A DNA stretch of 64,000 bases, from assembly GCA_011170375.1 (NCBI GenBank), contig DUEV01000004.1, forward strand, positions 186,001-250,000, written 5' to 3'. Numbering within the stretch: position 1 is the stretch's first letter; every line of letters begins with the position of its first letter. The notes under the pieces are model-generated. The model did not search any database, had not been told where the DNA came from, and worked only from the letters and a program-made list of their open reading frames with translations. Origin of the DNA: Dehalococcoidia bacterium. GTDB taxonomy: Bacteria > Chloroflexota > Dehalococcoidia > Dehalococcoidales > Fen-1064. The position numbers and the translations under genes were made by a program. Below, one piece after another: positions 37,928-45,655 of this stretch.

Positions 37928-39010
37928 TTAGTTTTCGTCCCAGTAAGACCACCACCAACTGAGCTCTTTTTTACTTGAAGCCTCCTGGCGAGCGGCCAGT
38001 TCCACAGCCCTTTTCGCTAACTTCTGCTGGAGGGCATCGTCCATCATTTGTCCGAATTCACAGGTCTCACACTGATAGATACGAGAGCAGAGACGGTAGG
38101 ACACGTCATTTTTAATAGCATAACGACACAATCTCTGACCGCCGGGCAACGCCAGAAGCTTCTCCATAGCTGCATCAAGCTCAGAGGAGTCACCGCTGGC
38201 CAACTTTTCCTGCATCTCTTGGTCAAACTCACAGGTCATACAGTCGTAGTTATTAGTGCAGATGCGATAAGACACCATCCCCATACTCATCCAGACGCAT
38301 TGTTTGGGTTTCTCTTCTCCCGGAGCCAATGCTTCAGTTTCGGGTTCAGCCAGTGTCCGTTTTATCTTCTGAATCCAGATCCTGTTTTCAAGATTCGCCG
38401 GAGCAACCTCCAGGATTGCCTGAAATACCCTTAATGCCTCCATGTACCTGCCAGCTTCGAAGAGAGTCCTGCCCTGTCTGAGCCGACTTGGAACCTCCTC
38501 AGGTGTAACAGTGATGACTTCTTCAACCTTAACTTCCTCGACCTCAACCTCTTCAACCTTAGCCTCTTCTACCTTAACTGGCTCATCTATAATTTCCTTG
38601 GTACCAGCCTGCGGTTTTATCTCAACCTGTACCGGCCCGAGAGTCTCCCTGATTAGCTTCTCCATTTCATTAAGGTCAAAGGGCTTGGGCAGATAATCGA
38701 CGGCCCCTATTTTCATCGCCGCTACGGCTGTCTCCACCGAAGGATAGGCCGTAATGATGATTCCTTTAAGCTGTGGCCTTCTCTCTCTGGCTTCCCGCAG
38801 TACCTCAAGCCCATCCTTCCCCGGCAACCTCAGGTCAAGGATAACAACACCGAAGTCACGTTCCTCGATAGTCTTCAGTGCTTTACTCCCCTCCTCGGCA
38901 GTTTCTACTTGATAGCCGCCATCCTGAAGCCAGTCCTTCAAAGACTCTCTCATAATCGCTTCATCTTCTACTATTAATACCGGTTTCATCATCTGGCCCC
39001 CTTCACTCAT
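37928..39010 (-). CDS. receiver-TPR protein with tandem four-Cys modules
   Basis: A 360-residue response regulator without a DNA-binding domain. The receiver (8-125) has phospho-acceptor Asp59. It is followed by a low-complexity Val/Glu/Lys linker (145-166), a TPR-like pair (173-222), and two C-x12-C-x5-C-x2-C modules: Cys238, 251, 257, 260 and Cys295, 308, 314, 317. It ends in a Trp-rich tail SWWWSYWDEN. The start ATG has AAGGAG at good spacing. As first gene after a -24/-12 promoter, with the NuoEF-like genes next, it may couple phosphorylation to a metal or FeS centre. Confidence 0.85.
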   Translation of the reverse strand: MSEGGQMMKPVLIVEDEAIMRESLKDWLQDGGYQVETAEEGSKALKTIEERDFGVVILDLRLPGKDGLEVLREARERRPQLKGIIITAYPSVETAVAAMKIGAVDYLPKPFDLNEMEKLIRETLGPVQVEIKPQAGTKEIIDEPVKVEEAKVEEVEVEEVKVEEVITVTPEEVPSRLRQGRTLFEAGRYMEALRVFQAILEVAPANLENRIWIQKIKRTLAEPETEALAPGEEKPKQCVWMSMGMVSYRICTNNYDCMTCEFDQEMQEKLASGDSSELDAAMEKLLALPGGQRLCRYAIKNDVSYRLCSRIYQCETCEFGQMMDDALQQKLAKRAVELAARQEASSKKELSWWWSYWDEN

Positions 39011-39065
39011 TTCTAACTCCTTAAAATAACGAACTCGTCTATTTCATGACCCTCACACTATTAGA

Positions 39066-39083
39066 GAGCAATTTTCTCGCCAA
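39066..39083 (-). promoter_or_regulatory. sigma-54 (-24/-12) promoter of the receiver/NuoEF-like operon
   Basis: On the minus strand the sequence TTGGCGAGAAAATTGCTC has the invariant GG (plus 39080-39081) and GC (plus 39068-39069) separated by exactly 10 nt, and a full TTGC -12 element. It lies about 56 nt upstream of the start at 39010 and directly after a terminator. A sigma-54 gene and its AAA+ activator lie just upstream in the same locus. Confidence 0.8.
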
Positions 39084-39118
39084 AAAAATAAGGCTGTTCT
39101 GAAATTCAGAACAGCCTT
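39082..39118 (-). terminator. rho-independent terminator after the NtrC-type regulator gene
   Basis: Arms of 14 bp (39105-39118 with 39090-39103) are fully complementary, giving about a 12-bp stem with a five-base loop. On the minus strand it is followed by a T-run ending near 39082. It closes the sigma-54/kinase/activator transcript 51 nt after the regulator's stop and directly abuts the -24/-12 promoter of the next unit. Confidence 0.9.
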
Positions 39119-39169
39119 CTCTATGATTCGAGCAGCAACTATCTATGTAAAAGAATGTAAAAGAATCAT

Positions 39170-40531
39170 TCAGCGAGTGCCTAATTTCTTTACATCCAGT
39201 CCATACGCCTTGATTTTGTTATAGAGAGTCATTCTCGCAATCCCCAGGACTGCAGCGGCTTCACTGTAGTTACCGTTGGTTTCATTGAGTACGTGCATGA
39301 TATGGTTCTTCTCGACCTCGCCAAGACTTTTTCCTGCCAGTGTTACCCGAACTAGCTGTGCGTTTTCCTGAGCTAAGTCTTCCACCTCGATACAGTTGTT
39401 TCTGGATAAAATAACTGCTCGCTCAACAGCATTCTCCAGCTCTCTAACATTACCAGGCCACTCATATTTCAAAAGAAAATCGGTAGCTTCGGGGGAAAGC
39501 CCGATAATTTCCTTCTGGTTCTCTTCAGCAAACTTCTCTAAGAAATGCTGGGCTAAGAGAGGTATGTCCTCCGCTCTCTCTCGCAACGGAGGCAGGTCGA
39601 TAGAAACCACGTTCAGGCGATAATAAAGGTCTTCACGGAATGTTCCATCAGCTACAGCCCTTTTGATATCTTTGTTCGTCGCTGAAACAACCCTGACGTC
39701 GGTCTTAACCAGTTCATTGCCACCAACCCTTGTGAATTCCTTCTCTTCCAATACTCTTAACAGATGGCCCTGAATATTAGCACTCATATCGCCAATCTCA
39801 TCCAGAAAGAGGGTACCTTTATTGGCAACCTCGAACTTACCCTTCTTTTGCGCATAAGCCCCGGTGAAAGAACCCTTCTCATGGCCAAATAGTTCACTCT
39901 CCAACAGAGTCTCAGGCAAGGCAACGCAATTAACAGCCACAAATGGCCTACTCCGACGATGACTCTGGGAATGAATAGAGCGGGCTACAAGTTCCTTCCC
40001 AGTGCCACTCTCACCTGTTATTAATACAGTAGCATTGCTCTTGGCTACAACCTTAATTATCTCCACTACCTGTTGCATCCTGGAGCTCTTAGCGGTGATA
40101 TTTTCAAATTCGTAGCGCTCCTTTAGCTTCTTATGTAAGAAAATGTTCTCCTCGATTAGCCCTTGATGCTCAACCAGTTTCTCGAGTAGTATCGCCAACC
40201 TCTCCGGGCAGAAAGGCTTCTCGATATAATCATAGGCACCCTCTCTCATAGCAGCAATGGCGGTGGGGATGCTCCCGAAAGCAGTAATAATTATCACGCT
40301 AACAACCGGGTTCATCTCCTTGGCTTTCTTCATAAACTCTATCCCGTCCATCCCCGGCATTACGAGGTCAGTAATGATAATCCCTATCTGTTCCTCTTCC
40401 AGTATCTCCAGGGCCTGAGAGCCACTCTCTGCAGTGAACACCTGATAACCGCTATCGCTTAGCCAGTCACAGAGCGACTCGCGAACAATAGCTTCGTCAT
40501 CAACAACGAGGATTCTAGCGTTTCTACTCAT
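39170..40531 (-). CDS. sigma-54-dependent NtrC-family response regulator
   Basis: A 453-residue activator: receiver with phospho-acceptor Asp55 in IIITDLVMPG, AAA+ domain with Walker A GESGTGKE, the sigma-54-contacting loop as GSFTGA, Walker B LFLDEIGDM, and R-finger region GNVRELENAVERAV. The C-terminal Fis-type helix-turn-helix includes YSEAAAVLGIARMTLYNKIK. It overlaps the end of the hydrogenase-like kinase gene by 8 nt, so the two form a cognate pair. The target is probably the -24/-12 promoter found 100 nt downstream. Confidence 0.96.
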   Translation of the reverse strand: MSRNARILVVDDEAIVRESLCDWLSDSGYQVFTAESGSQALEILEEEQIGIIITDLVMPGMDGIEFMKKAKEMNPVVSVIIITAFGSIPTAIAAMREGAYDYIEKPFCPERLAILLEKLVEHQGLIEENIFLHKKLKERYEFENITAKSSRMQQVVEIIKVVAKSNATVLITGESGTGKELVARSIHSQSHRRSRPFVAVNCVALPETLLESELFGHEKGSFTGAYAQKKGKFEVANKGTLFLDEIGDMSANIQGHLLRVLEEKEFTRVGGNELVKTDVRVVSATNKDIKRAVADGTFREDLYYRLNVVSIDLPPLRERAEDIPLLAQHFLEKFAEENQKEIIGLSPEATDFLLKYEWPGNVRELENAVERAVILSRNNCIEVEDLAQENAQLVRVTLAGKSLGEVEKNHIMHVLNETNGNYSEAAAVLGIARMTLYNKIKAYGLDVKKLGTR

Positions 40532-42464
40532 GGTAAGCCTCCAAGTAGACAGTAAAGGTGGTTCCCTCTCCCTCCTTACTGTCTACCTCAATCCTTCCCT
40601 GGTGTCTTTGGATAATTCCATAGGCCACAGCCAGTCCTAAACCCACGCCTTTACCCTTCTCTTTCGTGGTAAAGAAGGGAGTAAAGAGCTTGTGCAGGTT
40701 TTCCTGAGAGATACCATGCCCTGTATCCTGAACCTCTATCTTAATTTGATCACCATTAACCACTGAGGTACGGAGGACCAGTTCACCCCCCTCTGACATT
40801 GCCTGAATAGCGTTCATGATAAGGTTGGTAAAGACCTGATGAAGCTGGTCAAAATCGGCCATTACCTTGGGTAAGTTAGGGCTATATTCTTTTCTCACCT
40901 CAACATTCTGTAGGCCGGCCTGATGACCGATGATATTGAAAGCTCGTTCTATAACCTGGTTTACGTCTACCAGCCTGAGGGTTGGTGTCGACTGGCGAGC
41001 AAAATCCAAGAGATTTCGAATTAGCCTGGAACTGCGGGTAAGCTCTGAGTCCATCTTTGTCAGGTAGTCCAGCGATTTTTCTTTACTGATGGTGCCATCA
41101 GATATGTTTTTCTCTAGCAGCTTGGTATAGACAAGGACACCAGCGAGGGGATTGTTAACCTCGTGAGCAATAGAGGCAGCCATCTGGCCCAGAGAGGTGA
41201 GCTTCTCGGCCTGGATAAGGTCTTCCTGAGTAGCCTCCAGTTTCCTGAGTAGGTAGGGCCAGCACATATTCATCTCTGCCAGTCCCTGACCGATAGCAAC
41301 TGCTAGCTCTCTACAGGAGGTGTAACCACAAGCGCCACAGTCCATCCGGTAACTAGGACTAACCTTGCCAATTTGCTCCAAGAGACCTCTAATTTCCTCC
41401 TCACTGGGAGTCGGGAGGTAGATGGTGCGCTCAGTAAATTTACGGCTGAGGTCAATTGTGGCGTAACGCTCAATGTCCTTCTCAGTCTGAACCGGGTCTA
41501 CATTGCTCCGAGCGTATCTAGCAATAAGTTCCTTTCGACTGAAGCCGCTTAACTCATTATCAATAAAAGGCCCGTCAATACACCCGTGGCAAAAGTACAG
41601 GTTGGCAAATCTGGCGGTGATGTCACCTTGAGCAAACTCCCCAAGAATCTTGACGACGTATTCCCTACCGTGAACACTCATAACATCATTTATCATTATG
41701 TCATCAGTTAACCCCATCACCTTAAGCAGACCGCCTGATATGGCAAACAACCGACCAAGCTTGGATTTAGGACCAGCAAACTCTTCCTCCTGCTCACTGC
41801 TCGGCACAATCTCCTTATCAGCAAACATTTCCTTTAATTCCGTAAAGGTCAATGCAGCATCAACCTCGCCATCAATATCTTTATCAGCGATTTCTGCTTT
41901 CTTGGCTATGCACGGACCAATATAGACCACCTTGGCCTGTGCATTGTGATACTGCTTGAGTATTCTACCCATGGCAATCGTAGGCGAAACAATGGGTGCC
42001 AGATTGCCGAGTAGTGAAGGATAATACTTCTCAATGTAAGTTACTACCGCCGGACAGTTAGACGAAATGATAGGTCTATCTTTAACTTCGCCTAGCAGAC
42101 GGATATACTCCCTGCTTATGAGCTCGGCACCGAAGGCCACCTCCATCACATTACTGAATCCCAGTTTTTTCAGAGAGGCTACAAGTTGGCCCGGCTTGCA
42201 GCTGAGCAGGGCAGCTGGGAAGGAGGAGGAAACCAAAGCTATTACATCAGGGTGGTTAGCCAATAGCTGCCAAACCAATTCGACATCACTCTCAGCCTGC
42301 TTTGCCCCGGTAACACAGACACGTATGCAGTTGCCGCAGTCAATACACCGTTCCTTTATTACCTCAGCCAACCCTTCTCTTATCTTGATTGCCTTAGTCG
42401 GACAGTTGCGTACACAGGCATAGCATCCCTGGCACTTCTCCCGGTCAGTATAAACAACACTCAT
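40524..42464 (-). CDS. histidine kinase with ferredoxin and degenerate [FeFe]-hydrogenase sensor domains
   Basis: A 646-residue soluble kinase. Order: two [4Fe-4S] sites (Cys11, 14, 17, 21; Cys40, 43, 46, 50), an Fe-hydrogenase large-subunit domain (about 75-330), an extra FeS motif (Cys376, 379, 384, 401), then HisKA (His434 in AHEVNNPLAG) and HATPase. H-cluster loop 1 reads SSNCP with Asn in place of the proton-transfer Cys (Cys137 kept), loop 2 is GPCIAKK (Cys185), loop 3 is CHGC (Cys292, 295), one residue short. It should therefore sense H2 or redox state without turnover. It overlaps the sigma-54 gene by 4 nt. Confidence 0.92.
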   Translation of the reverse strand: MSVVYTDREKCQGCYACVRNCPTKAIKIREGLAEVIKERCIDCGNCIRVCVTGAKQAESDVELVWQLLANHPDVIALVSSSFPAALLSCKPGQLVASLKKLGFSNVMEVAFGAELISREYIRLLGEVKDRPIISSNCPAVVTYIEKYYPSLLGNLAPIVSPTIAMGRILKQYHNAQAKVVYIGPCIAKKAEIADKDIDGEVDAALTFTELKEMFADKEIVPSSEQEEEFAGPKSKLGRLFAISGGLLKVMGLTDDIMINDVMSVHGREYVVKILGEFAQGDITARFANLYFCHGCIDGPFIDNELSGFSRKELIARYARSNVDPVQTEKDIERYATIDLSRKFTERTIYLPTPSEEEIRGLLEQIGKVSPSYRMDCGACGYTSCRELAVAIGQGLAEMNMCWPYLLRKLEATQEDLIQAEKLTSLGQMAASIAHEVNNPLAGVLVYTKLLEKNISDGTISKEKSLDYLTKMDSELTRSSRLIRNLLDFARQSTPTLRLVDVNQVIERAFNIIGHQAGLQNVEVRKEYSPNLPKVMADFDQLHQVFTNLIMNAIQAMSEGGELVLRTSVVNGDQIKIEVQDTGHGISQENLHKLFTPFFTTKEKGKGVGLGLAVAYGIIQRHQGRIEVDSKEGEGTTFTVYLEAYHE

Positions 42465-43579
42465 TCGCCCCCCTCACTTTCATGCAGGACATGCTTTTTC
42501 TTACTCCGCGAGACAGGAAATCCCAGCTCTTTCCTCAGGTCAGCCACTGAGCGACGAGAGATAGCCACACCAAATTTGTCCCGCAACCTGGTCTTGATCG
42601 CGTCATCCGAGGAAAGCTCTTCTTCGGTCTCAAGAAGTTGTTTGATTAATTCCTTCCTAAACTGCTTAGGCCTAGGGAAAAAGTACTTCAGGGGAACCTC
42701 TGTCCCCCACGGTGTCTCCAGGCTTTTCCGGTTGATAGCACGACTAACGGAGCTGGGGGCAAGCCCGATTTTTTCAGCCAGTTCTTTCTGACTGAAGGGT
42801 AGTAGAGTTTTCGGATCACCACACTCCAGGTATAGCCCTTGTTTATCAATAATATTTTGCAGTATTTGACCTACAGTGTCCTTGCAGCTATTAATTGATT
42901 CCAGCCTCTTGAACAATTGCTTGGCTTCACTGACCTCAGCCTCAGTGAAGACCCCTTTTGTCCTCAACTCTTCAAAGCTTCCGTAATCAATCAGATATCT
43001 TCCCCGGGCAAAGGGGGCGGATAAGTAACCAATAACAAAGCGGTCACCCTGCCTCTCCACAGAGGCAATCTTGGAATAGCGAATTACCTCCAAGCTTAAA
43101 GCGGAGGGGTGATAAAACTCGCTTAAAATAGAGAAGTCATCGATAAGGTCATTTATCTCCCGGACTTCTGAAATACTTAGACCGCACTCCTCAGCAATCT
43201 CTTCCGGGGTTATCCCTGACTCTGCAAACAAGAAGTAACGCTTGAATTTCTCCAGTCCCAACCTCTCCACCAGACGAACGATTCTTGCCCTGCTCTGTAA
43301 TAGGGTCTCCACATCAAGAGAACCTTCATCGGCTGTCGTATCTTCTCTAAGCTGGAAATAATGAGATGAAATATCGGTCCTGGGAACTCTCTGGTAACGG
43401 ATTAGTTTCTCTTTCTGACAAAGCCTTATGAAAAAAGGAGTCTTTTCTAGCTCGACAACAAGCTGAAGAAAGGTCTCCTCAGGCATCTCCAGCAGTTTGG
43501 CCTGCTCTATGCGGAAGACCTGTCTTAGTTCCTGCGTTATTTGCTGGGACTGTCTTTGCTCCGTTCTCAAGCTAGGCAT
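42461..43579 (-). CDS. rpoN: divergent RNA polymerase sigma-54 factor
   Basis: A 372-residue sigma-54, shorter than the usual 430-500. Region I is Gln-rich (QRQSQQITQELRQVFRIEQ). The core-binding part is reduced, the helix-turn-helix reads FSQKELAEKIGLAPSSVSRA followed by TPWGTEVPLKYFF, and the RpoN box is RRSVADLRKELGF (from Arg342) in place of the usual ARRTVAKYRE. It directs polymerase to -24/-12 promoters and needs an AAA+ activator, which is two genes on. The altered RpoN box and the locus suggest a dedicated factor, though it could be the only sigma-54 of the cell. Confidence 0.93.
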   Translation of the reverse strand: MPSLRTEQRQSQQITQELRQVFRIEQAKLLEMPEETFLQLVVELEKTPFFIRLCQKEKLIRYQRVPRTDISSHYFQLREDTTADEGSLDVETLLQSRARIVRLVERLGLEKFKRYFLFAESGITPEEIAEECGLSISEVREINDLIDDFSILSEFYHPSALSLEVIRYSKIASVERQGDRFVIGYLSAPFARGRYLIDYGSFEELRTKGVFTEAEVSEAKQLFKRLESINSCKDTVGQILQNIIDKQGLYLECGDPKTLLPFSQKELAEKIGLAPSSVSRAINRKSLETPWGTEVPLKYFFPRPKQFRKELIKQLLETEEELSSDDAIKTRLRDKFGVAISRRSVADLRKELGFPVSRSKKKHVLHESEGGE

Positions 43580-43588
43580 TGTAAAAAT

Positions 43589-43617
43589 ATTTTACTATCT
43601 CCGAGATGTATTGTCAA
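43589..43617 (-). promoter_or_regulatory. sigma-70 promoter of the sigma-54 gene, nearly leaderless
   Basis: On the minus strand TTGACA (plus 43612-43617) is 17 nt from TAAAAT (plus 43589-43594). Only 9 nt separate the -10 box from the ATG at 43579, and there is no Shine-Dalgarno sequence close to it. The mRNA would start within a few bases of the start codon. Confidence 0.6.
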
Positions 43618-43872
43618 TATTTTTATCATCGAAATTTCATCTGTATCTGGTTATTCCTTCATTTCGAGTAAAACTAAGCAATCTTGGCAGGTGCAAAAAA
43701 ATGGCACAGCTCTTTGTTAAACATCCCACTAAGCATTGTCGGCAATCGTCCCAGTTCCCTAATGCGAACGGACAAAGCAGAGGTGCTCAGGAAACGGTTG
43801 CTAACCAGACAGTCCTGTGGTAGGCTTAAATTCTCAATAGAGAGAGTGAATCCTTGCTAGAGAGGTAGGGGG

Positions 43873-45633
43873 ATGAGCAACGATATAGAGAAAATACAGA
43901 AAAAGAAGCAGGCATGGGAAGATAAGGTCTTAAAGCCAGCCCTGGAAGGTTTTGGGCTTAAGGAATCTCCCACTAAATCATATACCCCTGCCGACATCGA
44001 GGGCTTCGACTTCCTCAGCAAGGTCGGCTTTCCTGGAGAGTATCCCTTTACAGCGGGTATCTACGCCGCGCAACCCGGTATGCCAGATCCAAGGGTCGGT
44101 AGAGCTACAGCTCAAAGAAGAAGTGGACCCAGAGCCGCCAGACTGGTGAGGGCAGCCGGTTACTCAGGTTACGGGACAGCCGAGGATACCAGGGACTACT
44201 ACAAGGAGATGCAAAAACGGGGGGATAGAGGAGGCCCCAATCTGGCCTTCGACCTGCCCACTCAGTGTGGCTATGACTCGGACAACCCAATGATTCGCGG
44301 CGACGTGGGCAAGGTTGGTGTAACCGTTGATACCCTGAGGGACTTCGAGATTATTTACGAAACTTTTCAGGGAGAAACAGAGCTTGATAGAATTGCCTCG
44401 AATTTCACCATTAATGCCCCGGCCAATATCATCATCGCAATGTACTTCGCCCTGTCAGAAAAAAGGGGAATACCCCTGGAAAAACTGAGAGCGACGCCTC
44501 AAAACGATATCCTAAAAGAGTTCGTGGCCCGGGGTACTTATATCTTCCCACCCAAGCCTTCAATGAGGATGTTCCGTGACAGCATGGTATTCTTGAACAA
44601 GTACTGCCCCCGGATAAACATCACCAGTGCCGGAGGCTATCACATCAGAGGGGCCGGAGCCACCCGAGAGCAAGACTTGGCTTTCAGCATGGCGATACTG
44701 ATTGCCTATTTACAGGAAGGGGTCAATGCCGGCCTGGACATTGACTCTTTTGCTCCCAGATTTACCATTAACCAGTTCGGTGGAAGTATGGAGATGTTCA
44801 AGGAGATTGCCTTTCACCGGGCGTCCCGAAGGATGTATGCCAGGATAGTCAAAGAGAGGTTCGGAGCCAAGAGCGAACGAAGCATGCTCCTCCGTGGGGG
44901 TCGCATGGGTGCTCATATAGGTTGCGAGAATACCACTATCCAGCGTCCGCTCAATAATCTGACCCGCTCGGTAATTGGAGCGGTTGCCTCAGCCCTCAGT
45001 GGAGGAGAGGGGACTGCTTATCCTCCCTATGATGAGCCATTGATAATGGGGCGTGGGCTGGAGTCATCCCAGTTAGCCAGAGATGCCACCAGGATTGTGC
45101 ACTACGAAGCCAAGCTGGGAGAGGTCCGTGACCCCCTGGCCGGGTCTTATTATATAGAATCTCTAACCGATGAGATTGAAGAGGCCGCCCAGAAGGAGCT
45201 AAACAAGATAGAAACCATGGGTGGGGCCGTGGCTTCTATCGAGAATGGCTACATGCAGAGGGAGGTAGCCAAGAGTGCCCAAGCGCGTCAGAGAAGAATA
45301 GAAAGCGGCGAGGATTTAATGGTAGGGGTCAACTGCTTCGTTAGCGAAGATGAACTAGAACTGGAGATTAAACATCTGGTACCGCCTGCCTATGACCCGG
45401 TTAGAAGAGAACAGGCAGAGGAAAAGCAAATTCGGAACCTTACCGAGTTGAAGAAGAATCGGGACAACCGTACCGTAACCCAGTTATTGAAGGAACTGAA
45501 AGAGAAGGCAAAGAAGGAAGACGAGAATCTAATCCCCCACTTCATAGAGTGTGCCAAAGCCTATGTCAGCGAGCAGGAAATGTGTGATATTCTCAGAGAA
45601 GTCTTCGGCGAATATGAGCCAGTATCGCTCTGA
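43873..45633 (+). CDS. methylmalonyl-CoA mutase-family acyl-CoA mutase, large (substrate-binding) subunit
   Basis: A 586-residue B12-dependent mutase subunit of the TIM-barrel type, without the cobalamin domain, which is encoded at 46932-47348. It keeps AFDLPTQCGYDSDNP, TPQNDILKEF, TYIFPPKPSMR, GYHIRGAGAT and GLDIDSFAPR. The usual RPWTIRQ substrate segment is missing and replaced by a longer GMPDPRVGRATAQRRSG region, and the HSQTSG motif is RGGRMGAH. The substrate is therefore probably not methylmalonyl-CoA. A CoA-transferase, MeaB, PrpD-like and crotonase genes surround it. The ATG has GGTAGGGGG before it. Confidence 0.9.
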   Translation: MSNDIEKIQKKKQAWEDKVLKPALEGFGLKESPTKSYTPADIEGFDFLSKVGFPGEYPFTAGIYAAQPGMPDPRVGRATAQRRSGPRAARLVRAAGYSGYGTAEDTRDYYKEMQKRGDRGGPNLAFDLPTQCGYDSDNPMIRGDVGKVGVTVDTLRDFEIIYETFQGETELDRIASNFTINAPANIIIAMYFALSEKRGIPLEKLRATPQNDILKEFVARGTYIFPPKPSMRMFRDSMVFLNKYCPRINITSAGGYHIRGAGATREQDLAFSMAILIAYLQEGVNAGLDIDSFAPRFTINQFGGSMEMFKEIAFHRASRRMYARIVKERFGAKSERSMLLRGGRMGAHIGCENTTIQRPLNNLTRSVIGAVASALSGGEGTAYPPYDEPLIMGRGLESSQLARDATRIVHYEAKLGEVRDPLAGSYYIESLTDEIEEAAQKELNKIETMGGAVASIENGYMQREVAKSAQARQRRIESGEDLMVGVNCFVSEDELELEIKHLVPPAYDPVRREQAEEKQIRNLTELKKNRDNRTVTQLLKELKEKAKKEDENLIPHFIECAKAYVSEQEMCDILREVFGEYEPVSL

Positions 45634-45655
45634 TGAAAGAACAGGAGTGGAATAA

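Noticed and set aside
43702-43717. Possible -24/-12 promoter before the mutase gene (TGGCAC ... TTTG)
   Set aside because: The -12 element has TG instead of the invariant GC at the right spacing, so it does not meet the rule that the site at 39066-39083 meets.
43580-43872. Cobalamin riboswitch before the B12-dependent mutase
   Set aside because: I could not find a B12-box or a convincing multi-stem fold in this 293-nt gap.
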